A stretch of DNA of 29,946 bases from CAZFAT01 sp964517075 (GCA_964517075.1 CAZFAT010000312.1:1-29946), one strand, 5' to 3'; numbered from the stretch's first letter, positions 1 through 8,015 are shown. The notes: generated from the sequence alone by a model not told the origin. Translations and numbers: made by a program.

Positions 1-2620
1 CCGCGGCCCCGCCGCGGCCGGGCGCCGCGCCCTGTGCCCCGCGGCCACCGCCTCGCCCAGCGGGCGGCTCGATGGCGAGTTGCAGCAACACGGCATAGCC
101 CAGCACCTGCCGCGACCGATCGTTGGACGTGGCGAGCCCGATGAACGTGTTGACCTGCTCGGCGTGCGAGGTCGAGCTCACATATTGACGCCAGGCGCGG
201 TCGAGCGCCGGGTCGAGCCCGGGGCCCGGGTTGAGGCTCGCGAATGCGTCGACCGCGCGGCTGCGCGCCTCGGGCCCGCCCGCCGTGGCCAGGGCGTTCA
301 GTGCCGAGGCCCGCACGTCCGCGGGGCCTTTCGCGTTGACGGCTACGCGCTGGAGGATGTCGGCCGACTCGGCAGTGAGCGCCCCGCCGGCCGCGATGAT
401 CTTGACCACCGGCCCGTGATACGCGGGGCTCTGCTTCGTCAGCCGGTCGAGCAGCGGCACCGTGGCGGGATCCAGCCGGAGATCCCCCATCATGGCCTCG
501 GTGACCTCGCCGAGCGCGGGATCCTTGGCCGCCATCATCGCGGCGAGCAGGTCCTGGCCGCCGGGCGGCAGGAGACGGTTGCGCTCGAGGTCGCGCAGGA
601 ACGTCGTCGTGTTCACCGAGCCGGCCTGTCGGGTCACGGCGTTCTGCAGCACGGCTGCGATCCGCGGGCTCTCTTCCCAGCTCACCGGGTCGTAGTAGGG
701 GCCCGTCGTGTCGGGCCGCGTGCCCCACCACTCGGGCGTCGTGCCGCGCCACACACCGTCACGGTGATAGAGCCGCGCGAGCGCCTGGAGAATGCCGGTG
801 CGCACCTCGGTCGACTTGCTCTGGCCAAGCGCCTGGATCAAGCCGGTGACGGTTGGCGCGTCGTGCAGCCGCTGCAGCACGCGGAGGGCGCCCTTGGCGG
901 CGGCGGGCGTTCCCGTCGCGACGACGCGCAGCGCGGCGTCCGTGGCGCGGAGGGCCACGAGCGCCTCGACGGCGGTGTGGGGGAGGACGGGGTCCGCGCT
1001 CGAGGTCAGCGGCAGGATCGAGGCCGCGGCGCCGACGGCGCCCAGCCGGCGGAGGCCGTTGATCCCTTCCAGCTGCACGCGCGGATCCTTGTCGGACAGC
1101 GCGCCCACGAAGGGCTGGCTCGGGACGGTCGTCACCTCCCGCGGCCGATCCGTCAGGGCGCGGAGCGCGAACGCGCGCACCGCGGGATCGCTGGCGGCCT
1201 TGAGGAGCGTCGCGTGGGCGTCCGTGCCCGCCAGCTGCTTGAGCGTGAAAATCGCCGCCACGCGCGACGCAACACTCCCGGCCCCGAGCACGCGCTGCGC
1301 GACGAGTGACACCCGCGCCGGCGTCCGCCCGCGTCGCAGGAGTTCCTGCTGGGCGTAGAGACGATGGACGTGGTTGCCGGAGGCGACCAGATCCACGAGC
1401 CGCGCGTCATCGGCCGCGGCCAGGTCCGGAATCTGTGAGGGCTTGGCCGTCGTGTGGGTGAGCCGCGCAATGTAACCGATCTGCTCCCCCTGGTAGCGGT
1501 ACTGCCCGCCCCGCCAGCTCGCGACGAACATCCGCGAGGCGCCGTCAATCGTCAGATCCGTCGGCCGCTGGATGCCCAGAAAGATCTCCTGGCCGGCGGT
1601 GAAGGTCGCGCCCTTGGGCTTGAGGGGATGCCGGTAGATGTGGCTCGTGCCCCAGTCCGCGGTGTAGAGCGTGTCGCCATACGGCGCCGGGAGCCCCGGG
1701 TCCTGGACATAGAGCGCGCCGGCGCCCGAGCCACCGCCGTAGTCGGCCAGCGGTGGGATGACTTCGTCACCGAAGTTGCGGAAGAGCGAGGGGTAGCCGT
1801 AGACGCCGCCGGCCACGAAGTGATTCAGCCGCACGTCCCAGCCGCCGCCGTCGTTGGTGTTGCCGCGAGCGAACAGGTTCAAGTACGGATCGACCGCCAC
1901 ATCGTAGTCGTTGCGCGTGCCGCGCGAGTAGATCTCGAGGTCGGACCCGTCGGTGCGCACCCGCACGTGACCGCCGCCGCGCATCTGGGCCTCGCGGCCG
2001 TCGGCGCCCACGGCCTTGACGAAGCCGTAGTCGCCCACGGCGATGTAGAGCCAGCCGTCGATGCCGAGCGTGACGCCGTTGGTCGTGTGGTCGGCGCCGC
2101 GGAAGGTCAGGTCGAAGCCGAGGCCGCGAATAAGCGTGCGTGAGTCGTCGGAGATGCCGTCACCGTTCGTGTCCCGGTACGCCGTAACGTTCGGTGGATG
2201 GACGACGTACAGCGTCCGCCCGTCGAAGGCCGCCCCGCGCGGGCTGTCCATCTTCGCGAAGATCGTATAGGTTTCGGCGCGCCCGTCGCCGTCCTTGTCG
2301 ACCAGGCGCAGCACGCTGCCCATATCCGGCGCCGCCTGCAGCGAGCTGTTGCGGTCCACGCAGACGAAGACCTCACCGGTCAGCGTTGCCGTGATGCAGG
2401 TGGGGTAGTTCACTTCCGGCGGGGCCGCGAAGACGTCGAGGCGGAACCCGTCCGGCGTCTTCACTCCCGCCAGCATCTCCTTCGTGGCCTCGGGCGTTGC
2501 GGTGAGCGGGCCGCTCGGCGCGAGCGTGGGCACGTCGGCCGGCCGCTCCTGGGCCTGCTGGGCCAGTGTCGAGGCGGCAGCCAGCGTCAGGACGAACAGC
2601 ACGGTGCGGGTGATCTTCAT
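1..2620 (-). CDS. Secreted glucose/sorbosone-dehydrogenase-like protein with HEAT repeats (putative membrane-bound dehydrogenase family), 3' end outside window
   Basis: The frame is open from an ATG at 2620 to the window edge, at least 873 codons, so the C-terminus is missing. Residues 1-20 form a signal peptide (MKITRTVLFVLTLAAASTLA, then QQ). Residues about 50-400 resemble the beta-propeller of the 'putative membrane-bound dehydrogenase' family common in Planctomycetes and Acidobacteriota. Two acidic calcium-loop-like motifs are visible, DKDGDGRAE (near 108) and DTNGDGISDD (near 150), followed by a GGGHVRVRTDGSDLE stretch and RNDYDVAVDP. From about residue 420 the protein is an Ala/Leu-rich helical solenoid of HEAT type. 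Relatives often end in a c-type cytochrome domain (CxxCH); whether this one does lies beyond the edge. The protein probably acts outside the cytoplasm in carbohydrate oxidation; the substrate is unknown. A GGAG lies 12 bases before the ATG, so the ribosome site is weak. Confidence 0.85.
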   Translation of the reverse strand, partial: MKITRTVLFVLTLAAASTLAQQAQERPADVPTLAPSGPLTATPEATKEMLAGVKTPDGFRLDVFAAPPEVNYPTCITATLTGEVFVCVDRNSSLQAAPDMGSVLRLVDKDGDGRAETYTIFAKMDSPRGAAFDGRTLYVVHPPNVTAYRDTNGDGISDDSRTLIRGLGFDLTFRGADHTTNGVTLGIDGWLYIAVGDYGFVKAVGADGREAQMRGGGHVRVRTDGSDLEIYSRGTRNDYDVAVDPYLNLFARGNTNDGGGWDVRLNHFVAGGVYGYPSLFRNFGDEVIPPLADYGGGSGAGALYVQDPGLPAPYGDTLYTADWGTSHIYRHPLKPKGATFTAGQEIFLGIQRPTDLTIDGASRMFVASWRGGQYRYQGEQIGYIARLTHTTAKPSQIPDLAAADDARLVDLVASGNHVHRLYAQQELLRRGRTPARVSLVAQRVLGAGSVASRVAAIFTLKQLAGTDAHATLLKAASDPAVRAFALRALTDRPREVTTVPSQPFVGALSDKDPRVQLEGINGLRRLGAVGAAASILPLTSSADPVLPHTAVEALVALRATDAALRVVATGTPAAAKGALRVLQRLHDAPTVTGLIQALGQSKSTEVRTGILQALARLYHRDGVWRGTTPEWWGTRPDTTGPYYDPVSWEESPRIAAVLQNAVTRQAGSVNTTTFLRDLERNRLLPPGGQDLLAAMMAAKDPALGEVTEAMMGDLRLDPATVPLLDRLTKQSPAYHGPVVKIIAAGGALTAESADILQRVAVNAKGPADVRASALNALATAGGPEARSRAVDAFASLNPGPGLDPALDRAWRQYVSSTSHAEQVNTFIGLATSNDRSRQVLGYAVLLQLAIEPPAGRGGGRGAQGAAPGRGGAA

Positions 2621-2685
2621 GGGTCGTCGAACTCCGGGATGCACTGACTGGAGGCTATCAAACGTGGGTCGGGCTGCGGAAGGAT

Positions 2686-2705
2686 GCCCGTACCGACGGG
2701 CTTTT
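2686..2705 (+). terminator. Hairpin followed by four T, possible intrinsic terminator
   Basis: A six-base stem GCCCGT / ACGGGC encloses a four-base loop ACCG and is followed by TTTT on the plus strand. It lies in the 147-base gap between the TonB-C gene, which ends at 2768, and the start of the dehydrogenase-like gene at 2620; both are on the minus strand. The T-run is therefore on the wrong strand for ending transcription from the TonB-C gene. It may block antisense transcription leaving the dehydrogenase gene, or act only as a structure in its 5' leader. Confidence 0.3.
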
Positions 2706-2767
2706 GCAAGACCGAGCGCCGAGCGGCGCGTCAATTGGTGACCGCAGGAGAGGCGGGCGCGTGGCTG

Positions 2768-3688
2768 CTACTGTCCGGTGCCGCCGAGGCGGACGTCGAA
2801 TGCGTAGCGGTACTTGACGGGCACGCCGTTCTGCATCGCGGGCCGGAACGTCCAGTCGCGAGCCGCCTGGATCAGGACCGGATCGTAGCGCGGATGGATG
2901 CTGCGGACGATCTTCGTCGCCTGCACGGTGCCCGCTTCACTGATGATGAGTTCGATCGTGCCCTGGAGCTCGAGCCGCTCCTCGGTGGCATTGATCGGGC
3001 GCCAGCGGGGCACGACCCGGGCGACCGGCACGGGCCGGATCACGTCGGCGTCCTCGGGGCCGAAGATCCGGGCCTGGAGCGGTGAGACAGGGCGCGCTCC
3101 CGCAATCGAGGTTGTCGGCTGCGCGGAGACGACCGGCGTGGGGGGCGGCGGGAGCGGCGCGGTCTTGCTCAGTTCGCGGAACCCGCCGGCCAGCGTCCGC
3201 AGGTCGGTCATTTCCTCGTTCTCGGACACGTCCATGTCATCAAGAAGCCGGCCGACGCGTTCGAAGGCGACCGAGGCGGCCGGCATGTCCTTCTTGTAGA
3301 ACGCGTCTTTTCCCTTCGCGTAGGTCTGCCGCACGATGTCGGGGATGAGCGGCCGGCGCACCTGGTCGAAGAAGGCGCGAACGCGGGGCGAAGCATCGGC
3401 CTCCGACGGGCGATACACCGGATCGATGCGGACGAGTCTCTCGATCGCGACCTTGGCCTCGTCGCTGCGTCCCAGCGCCAGCAGGCAGTACACCTGATAG
3501 GCCGCGACTTCCGCGGCCGGGGCCTTGACCTGGAGCTGGTTCAGCACCTGGAGGGCGTCTTCGTAGGCCGCGGCCGCGTAGAAGTCCTTGGCGCGGACGA
3601 GCGGATCCTGCGCCCGCACGGCGGCCGGCGACAGGCCGGCCAGCAGCACCACCAGCAGCACGACTGCAACGCGTTCAGTTCTCATCAT
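2768..3688 (-). CDS. Periplasmic TPR protein with TonB C-terminal domain
   Basis: 306 aa from the ATG at 3688. A GTG at 3724 would overlap the stop of the upstream gene, but the ATG has a GAGG ribosome site just upstream and opens directly into a signal peptide (MMRTERVAVVLLVVLLAGL...VRA, then QD). After it come two or three TPR-like helical pairs (DFYAAAAYEDALQVLNQLQ, GRSDEAKVAIERLVRIDP), a helix-rich middle, a short Pro-rich linker (LPPPPTPV) and a C-terminal domain of about 90 residues. That domain has the TonB-C pattern: GTIELIISEAGTV, then DPVLIQAARDWTFRPA and a final beta strand. The TonB N-terminal anchor and long Pro/Lys spacer are absent, so ExbBD-driven energy transduction is unlikely. 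It probably works as a secreted partner of the pseudokinase-PEGA protein encoded immediately upstream. Confidence 0.85.
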   Translation of the reverse strand: MMRTERVAVVLLVVLLAGLSPAAVRAQDPLVRAKDFYAAAAYEDALQVLNQLQVKAPAAEVAAYQVYCLLALGRSDEAKVAIERLVRIDPVYRPSEADASPRVRAFFDQVRRPLIPDIVRQTYAKGKDAFYKKDMPAASVAFERVGRLLDDMDVSENEEMTDLRTLAGGFRELSKTAPLPPPPTPVVSAQPTTSIAGARPVSPLQARIFGPEDADVIRPVPVARVVPRWRPINATEERLELQGTIELIISEAGTVQATKIVRSIHPRYDPVLIQAARDWTFRPAMQNGVPVKYRYAFDVRLGGTGQ

Positions 3689-3720
3689 GCACCTCGCCCG
3701 TCGAGTCGCCCCCGGTCCCG

Positions 3721-5457
3721 TCACGGCCGGAAGCTGGCGCTCACGCGCGTGATGTCTTCGGCCTTCACGACCACCGTGTGACGCTGTTCGCCGAACTGCG
3801 GATGCCGGAACACGACCTCGTGCGTGCCAATCGGAATCGATACGTTGGCCAGCGGCGTCTGCCCCGCGGGTTTGCCGTCAATCGCCACCTCAGCCCAGGG
3901 CGCGGCGTTGATGCTGATCCGGCCGTTCGGCAGCGTCACCGGCACCGAGGCCATCTGGCCCGCTTTGACGTCCACGGTCATCCGGCCGCGATAACCCAGC
4001 GCGTCGTTGACCAGATCGAAGACGTGGCGGCCATCGGCGATGGCGATGGGACCGGCAGTCGAGCCCACGAGGGCCCCCGCTTCGAAGACCTGAAGTTCCA
4101 CCGGCGACGTGATGCGGACGCCGCCAAAGCGTCCGGCAGTTGCCGGTGCGGGCGCGTCCGTAGCCGGAGCAGTCTCGGCGGCGGCGGGGGGATCTGCGGC
4201 CACGGGCACCGAAACTGGCACCGGCAGAACGGGCGGCAGCGGTGCGGGCGCCGGTCCGGCGAGATCCGCCAGCGGCGAGGGAGGTCCCATGATCACGACA
4301 GGTGCGGCGAGCCAACGGCCCGCGATGATGACGCCTTCCGCGACGGAGACCACCGCCAACGCAGCAACAGCCCAGCGGATGGCCTTGCTGGCGCTGCCGA
4401 CGCTGCCGGCGCGCGACACCTGACTCGAGCCGGCGATCGCCGCCTGATGGACCGCAGCGTCACGCGACGGCGCCGCAGCCTTGGGCACGGCTGCCGGCGG
4501 TGGGACGACGGCCAGGGGGGGCGGTGCCGGCGCGGACGCCGGTGCCGGGGCCGGTGTCGACACTGGCGCTGGCGCCAGTGTCGGACCCGCGGCGGGCGCG
4601 GGCACGACGAGCTCGGGCTCCGTCACGACCGCAGGTTTCGATTCCTCAGGGAGCCGGTCGAATGCGCGGTTCGCCTCCTCGGCGGTGGCAAACGGCTGCG
4701 CGCTGATTTGGAGCGCGCGCTCGAGCCACTCCCGAAGGCGCGCCGACGTCGCGGGGTCTTCCCGCGCGTACTCGTCCAGCAACGGCGTGATCTCGCCCGG
4801 GTAAACGGCGGGATCCAGCCGGCGGCCGAGCAGCAGGGACAATGCGATGAAGCCGAGTTGGACCACGTCGCCGCGTGGGCCAAGAACGACGACCTCGCCC
4901 CCGGCGGGCATCGCGAGGCCGAAGTCGACCTGCACGCGCGGGGCGGACAGCCGGAGGCTGTCAATCGCCGACGCGAGCGCGGTCTCCACCAGCACGAGGC
5001 GGCCCTCGCGCGTGACGATGATGCGGTCGGTCGTGACCAGCCCGTGCGCCAGCCCAGACGCATGCCGCTGAATGGCGGTCAGCGCCGGCGCCAGTTGCCG
5101 GATGAGTTCGAGCGCGAACGCGGGGCCGCGCGCATCCTGCAGGACCTCCGAGAGCCGGCGGCCCGCGGTGTGATGGGACACGAGCGCGAGACCTTCGCCC
5201 GCGCCGAGCCATTCCACGCCGCGCACATTGCCGACCGACGGATGGCGGAGGTGACTGAGCTCGTCGACCCTCTTGCGCAGCGCGGTCTCGAAGCCCGGCG
5301 CATCGCTGAACTCGCGCTTGAACCGCAGGAGCTCCAGCGATGAGGCCGTACTGTTGTCGAACGTCAGCAGGCGGTCTCCGAGAATGTCGGAGAAGCCGGG
5401 CGTATGGAGACGAGGACGTCGTTGCGTGTCAGCGGCTGCCGGGGAGGGATTGGCCAT
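3721..5457 (-). CDS. Membrane pseudokinase with PEGA domain
   Basis: 578 aa, ATG at 5457 with GGAG four bases upstream. Residues about 30-270 follow the fold of a Ser/Thr protein kinase (helical lobe RQLAPALTAIQRHASGLAHG, then RGDVVQLGFIALSLLLGRR where kinases carry the D-x-WSLG segment). The catalytic residues are gone. The HRDLKPxN loop reads HGLVTTDRIIVT (139-149), DFG is replaced by VLVETAL (155-161), and no convincing VAIK lysine is present. A Pro/Ala linker (about 280-330) leads to one transmembrane helix (361-382), a second Pro/Ala linker and a C-terminal PEGA domain (about 490-575, with GRISINAAPWAEVAIDGKPAGQ). This predicts a cytoplasmic pseudokinase coupled to a periplasmic PEGA domain. 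Its stop is 33 bases before the next start, so the two genes are probably one operon. Confidence 0.85.
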   Translation of the reverse strand: MANPSPAAADTQRRPRLHTPGFSDILGDRLLTFDNSTASSLELLRFKREFSDAPGFETALRKRVDELSHLRHPSVGNVRGVEWLGAGEGLALVSHHTAGRRLSEVLQDARGPAFALELIRQLAPALTAIQRHASGLAHGLVTTDRIIVTREGRLVLVETALASAIDSLRLSAPRVQVDFGLAMPAGGEVVVLGPRGDVVQLGFIALSLLLGRRLDPAVYPGEITPLLDEYAREDPATSARLREWLERALQISAQPFATAEEANRAFDRLPEESKPAVVTEPELVVPAPAAGPTLAPAPVSTPAPAPASAPAPPPLAVVPPPAAVPKAAAPSRDAAVHQAAIAGSSQVSRAGSVGSASKAIRWAVAALAVVSVAEGVIIAGRWLAAPVVIMGPPSPLADLAGPAPAPLPPVLPVPVSVPVAADPPAAAETAPATDAPAPATAGRFGGVRITSPVELQVFEAGALVGSTAGPIAIADGRHVFDLVNDALGYRGRMTVDVKAGQMASVPVTLPNGRISINAAPWAEVAIDGKPAGQTPLANVSIPIGTHEVVFRHPQFGEQRHTVVVKAEDITRVSASFRP

Positions 5458-5604
5458 GATGCTCCGGGCCCACGCCTCCTGGGGCAGGGCACCGGCGGCC
5501 CGTCAACGCAAAATCCAGTCCACTGGCCGCCCCCCGCAGCCGTCCCGCCCGGCTGAAATCCGGACCGGTGCGAATTACAGATTTGCCGGTGAAGTGCAGT
5601 TCTG

Positions 5605-5628
5605 GGGCCGCGCCGAATCCGGCGACCC
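5605..5628 (-). terminator. Short GC hairpin downstream of DUF1080 gene
   Basis: CGCCG and CGGCG pair around a four-base loop, with GGG/CCC able to extend the stem past a bulge. It lies 18 bases beyond the stop of the DUF1080 gene, where a terminator would be expected. There is no T-run, so this is a weak call. The rest of 5458-5645, presumably the leader and promoter of the pseudokinase gene, shows no clear motif. Confidence 0.25.
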
Positions 5629-5645
5629 AGGTTGCCCCGTTCTGC

Positions 5646-6425
5646 TTACTTCTGCTGCTCGTAGCCGGTCAGGCGGCGGATCCAGACGTTACGAAACTTG
5701 ACGGGGTGGCTGTGATCCTGAAGTTGGAGCGGCAGCTCGGCGGCGTGAGGCGCGTACTGATGGAGGGTCAACAGCCGGGTCGGCCCCGCGACGGGTTGGC
5801 GGTTGTGCACGATCACCCCGTTCCACATCAGGGTGAAGTACGCCGGTGCGAGGAGCGCCGACCCATTGAACCGGGGCGCCTCGAAGACGATGTCGTAGCT
5901 CTGCCAGTCGCCGGGCTTGCGTGCCGGGTTCACGCGCGGCGGCCATTCGCCGTAGATGGAACCACCCTGGCCGTCCGGGTAGTGGTCCGCGTTGTAGCTG
6001 TCAATGATCTGGAGCTCGTACAGACCCATGAGGATGACGCCGCTGTTACCGTGGCTCGGAGTACCCGCACCTTCGACGGGGATCTGGAACTCGAGGTGCA
6101 GTTGCACGTCACCGAAGCTGTCCCGGGTCGCGATGGAGCCAGTGCCGGCGCCTGTTTCGAAGTAGCCGTTCCGCACCGGCCAGCCAGCGGGGCCTCCACC
6201 CCGGCCAGTCCACCGCGAGAGGTCCGTGCCGTTGAACAGAATGATGGCGTCTGCCGGCGGTGCGCTGACCGTCGCCCCCGGCGCGACCACCGGCGGCCGC
6301 GGCCGGGCCATATCGTGGATGCGCCACGGCGTGCCTGGAATGATCGGAAGTTGGGCCTGAGCCATCAGCACGCCCAGCCCCGCGGACAGTCCGAGGCCCA
6401 CCACGAGAGCAATCTGCTTGAACAT
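5646..6425 (-). CDS. Secreted DUF1080 (3-keto-disaccharide hydrolase-like) protein, copy A
   Basis: 259 aa, ATG at 6425 with GGAGG eight bases upstream. The N-terminus is a signal peptide (MFKQIALVVGLGLSAGLGVLMAQA). Then comes a short tail, PIIPGTPWRIHDMARPRPP, shared almost letter for letter with the upstream paralogue. Next is a DUF1080 concanavalin-like beta-sandwich: AIILFNGTDLSRWTG, GYFETGAGTGSIATRDSFG, GNSGVILMGLYELQIIDSYN, GSIYG and WNGVIVHNRQPV. Families with this domain include 3-keto-disaccharide/glycoside hydrolases that act on oxidised sugars outside the cytoplasm; the precise substrate cannot be read from the sequence. It lies 21 bases after copy B, so the two are probably co-transcribed. 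Confidence 0.88.
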   Translation of the reverse strand: MFKQIALVVGLGLSAGLGVLMAQAQLPIIPGTPWRIHDMARPRPPVVAPGATVSAPPADAIILFNGTDLSRWTGRGGGPAGWPVRNGYFETGAGTGSIATRDSFGDVQLHLEFQIPVEGAGTPSHGNSGVILMGLYELQIIDSYNADHYPDGQGGSIYGEWPPRVNPARKPGDWQSYDIVFEAPRFNGSALLAPAYFTLMWNGVIVHNRQPVAGPTRLLTLHQYAPHAAELPLQLQDHSHPVKFRNVWIRRLTGYEQQK

Positions 6426-6446
6426 CGCGGTCTCCTCCCGTGCGGC

Positions 6447-7364
6447 TTACTGGCCGTCGTACCCCGCGAGGCGCCGCACCCAGATGTTGCGGTACCGCAC
6501 CGGATTGCTGTGGTCCTGGAGCGTCAGCGGCAACTCCGGATCGTGCGGCTTGTTGTACGCGTGCACGGTTTGGGTCGGCGAGGTGGGACCCGCAATTTTC
6601 TGACGGTTGTGCACGATGACGCCATTCCAGAACACCGTGGCGTAGGCCGGTGACACGAGCGTACTGCCGTTGAACCGCGGCGCCTCGAAGACGATGTCGT
6701 AGGTCTGCCATTCGCCGGGCTTGCGGGCCACGTTCACGAGCGGCGGCCAGTCGCCGTAGATCGAGGCGGCCTGACCGTCAGGATACGTATCGTTGTTGAA
6801 CGAGTCGAGCACCTGGATTTCGTACAAGCCCATGAAGATCACACCGCTGTTTCCGCGGCCCTGGCTCGACCCGCTGACGACCGAGGGTGTGGCCCATTCC
6901 AGGTGGAGCTGGATGCTGCCGAAGCGATCGCGCGTCGTGATCGAGCCGGTCTTCGCGCCTGTCTCTATGTACCCGTCCCGGATGGGCCACTTCGGCTCGC
7001 TGCCGCCTTTGCCCGCCCACCTCGAGAGGTCCTTGCCGTCGAAGAGCACGATGGCGTCCGATGGCGGGGCGCCGACGTCGGCGCCCGGCGTGACGACCGG
7101 TGGACGCGGGCGCGCCATGTCATGAATGCGCCAGGGCGTGCCGGGAATGATCGGGAGCTCGGGGGCCTGACCGCGCCGGCCGCCACCGCGCGCCTGTTCC
7201 TGGGGTTGCGCGGGTACTGCCCCGCCGCCCTGCCGGCCCGGATCGGACTGGCCGGGCGTTTGCGCGAACAGCAGACCCACGGCGCCGGCGACGCCGGCGG
7301 CCACGCTAACCGCCAGCGCGGCGATTCCGCGGGCCCGGCGTCCTGACTCTTCTGCTTGTCTCAT
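6447..7364 (-). CDS. Secreted DUF1080 (3-keto-disaccharide hydrolase-like) protein, copy B
   Basis: 305 aa from the ATG at 7364, chosen because GGAGG sits seven bases upstream and a signal peptide follows (RRARGIAALAVSVAAGVAGAVGLLFAQ). The frame is open upstream to 7529, but that part has no homology pattern or ribosome site. A Gly/Gln/Arg-rich linker (about residues 40-68, with RGGGRRG) precedes the same IIPGTPWRIHDMARPRPPV segment found in copy A. The DUF1080 domain follows (AIVLFDGKDLSRWAGKGG, GNSGVIFMGLYEIQVLDSFN, ASIYGDWPP, WNGVIVHNRQKI, ending IWVRRLAGYDGQ). The two copies align over nearly their whole length, so this is a tandem duplication. Copy B is the first gene of the pair. Confidence 0.88.
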   Translation of the reverse strand: MRQAEESGRRARGIAALAVSVAAGVAGAVGLLFAQTPGQSDPGRQGGGAVPAQPQEQARGGGRRGQAPELPIIPGTPWRIHDMARPRPPVVTPGADVGAPPSDAIVLFDGKDLSRWAGKGGSEPKWPIRDGYIETGAKTGSITTRDRFGSIQLHLEWATPSVVSGSSQGRGNSGVIFMGLYEIQVLDSFNNDTYPDGQAASIYGDWPPLVNVARKPGEWQTYDIVFEAPRFNGSTLVSPAYATVFWNGVIVHNRQKIAGPTSPTQTVHAYNKPHDPELPLTLQDHSNPVRYRNIWVRRLAGYDGQ

Positions 7365-7400
7365 GATCGTGCCTCCGGCGGGGGATATTGGTGCGGGCCA

Positions 7401-7406
7401 GTTATA
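7401..7406 (-). promoter_or_regulatory. Candidate -10 box for the DUF1080 pair
   Basis: The minus strand reads TATAAC, 36 bases before the ATG at 7364 in an otherwise GC-rich gap. With a 16-base spacer the -35 would be TAGCCG, a poor match, so only the -10 is persuasive. Confidence 0.35.
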
Positions 7407-7581
7407 GCACGGCGCTTCACATCGGCTACACCTCCGATCATTCGCCGACGAAACGCGCGGCGCCTGCCGAATAACCGGGCCCCAGGAGCTATCCATGCCC
7501 AGGCCACTGAGCATCCAGAAGCCGTTCACCGCCGAGAGGCTGACCGAACACGTCCAACTGGCGCTTTTTCCGCCGGGGCGC

Positions 7582-7587
7582 TAGACT
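7582..7587 (+). promoter_or_regulatory. Candidate -10 box for the VWFA array
   Basis: TAGACT lies 26 bases before the ATG at 7614, after a T-run (CTTTTTC). It matches TATAAT at four of six positions; no good -35 is visible. The gap 7365-7613 is divergent, so it must carry promoters for both directions. Confidence 0.3.
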
Positions 7588-7613
7588 CGATTCCGCCAGC
7601 GTCAGGAGATGCC

Positions 7614-8015
7614 ATGACTCGAGCCGGTCGCTCTGGCCGCGCGGTCGTCGTGTGCCTGGCGTCAGGCCTGTTCGCGGCGGCCCTCGTCAGCGCGCGTCAG
7701 GATCCCGCCCCGCGGCGGCCGCCGGTGTTCCGGGGCGCCGCCAATCTCGTCTACGTGGATGTGTACCCGAAACGGGACGGCCGGTTCGTCGACGGCCTCG
7801 GCCCGCCGGATTTTCAAGTCTTCGAGGACGGCACGCCGCAGAAAGTCGAGACCTTCGAGCTGATTCGCTTTCCGCCGCCCACGCCGGGCGACATCCTGCG
7901 CGATCCGACCAGCCAGGCCGAAGGCGACCAGTTGGCCGCCGATCTGGTGGAGCTGGCTGCCGGTCACCGTGACCGTAGTGCGCGTCGATTGGAGGCCTTC
8001 CGTGTCGTCCGTTAA
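7614..8015 (+). pseudogene. Internally deleted VWFA-related protein (first copy of tandem array)
   Basis: 133 codons from ATG 7614, with AGGAG six bases upstream. Residues 1 to about 110 are a signal peptide (VVVCLASGLFAAALVSA) and the N-terminal segment of the acidobacterial VWFA-related family. They closely match the next gene: PVFRGAANLVYVDVYP, FQVFEDGTPQKVE, FELIRFP, ILRDPTSQ and GDQLAAD. Directly after GDQLAAD the sequence jumps to a 23-residue tail, LVELAAG...RRLEAFRVVR, equivalent to the extreme C-terminus of the two full-length neighbours. About 540 codons including the whole VWA domain are missing, yet the reading frame and stop are kept. The remnant could still be translated as a small secreted protein, or mainly serve as a translated leader for the next gene, whose ribosome site and start lie inside it. 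Confidence 0.75.
7991..7995 (+). promoter_or_regulatory. Perfect ribosome binding site inside the tail of the deleted copy
   Basis: GGAGG lies six bases before the GTG at 8002, inside the TTG-GAG-GCC (Leu-Glu-Ala) codons of the upstream remnant. The full-length copies have CTG-GTG-GC (Leu-Val-Ala) at the same place. It decides the start of the second VWFA gene. Confidence 0.7.

Noticed and set aside
80..1309. A 409-codon open frame on the plus strand
   Set aside because: Antisense to the HEAT-repeat part of the dehydrogenase-like gene, which has a signal peptide and clear family motifs.
4530..4600. GC-rich near-repeat suggesting a repeat array or CRISPR-like element
   Set aside because: It encodes the Pro/Ala linker of the pseudokinase (repeated PAP codons); no spacers or constant repeat.
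3778..5343. A 521-codon open frame on the plus strand
   Set aside because: Antisense to the pseudokinase-PEGA gene; Arg/His-rich low-complexity translation, no ribosome site.
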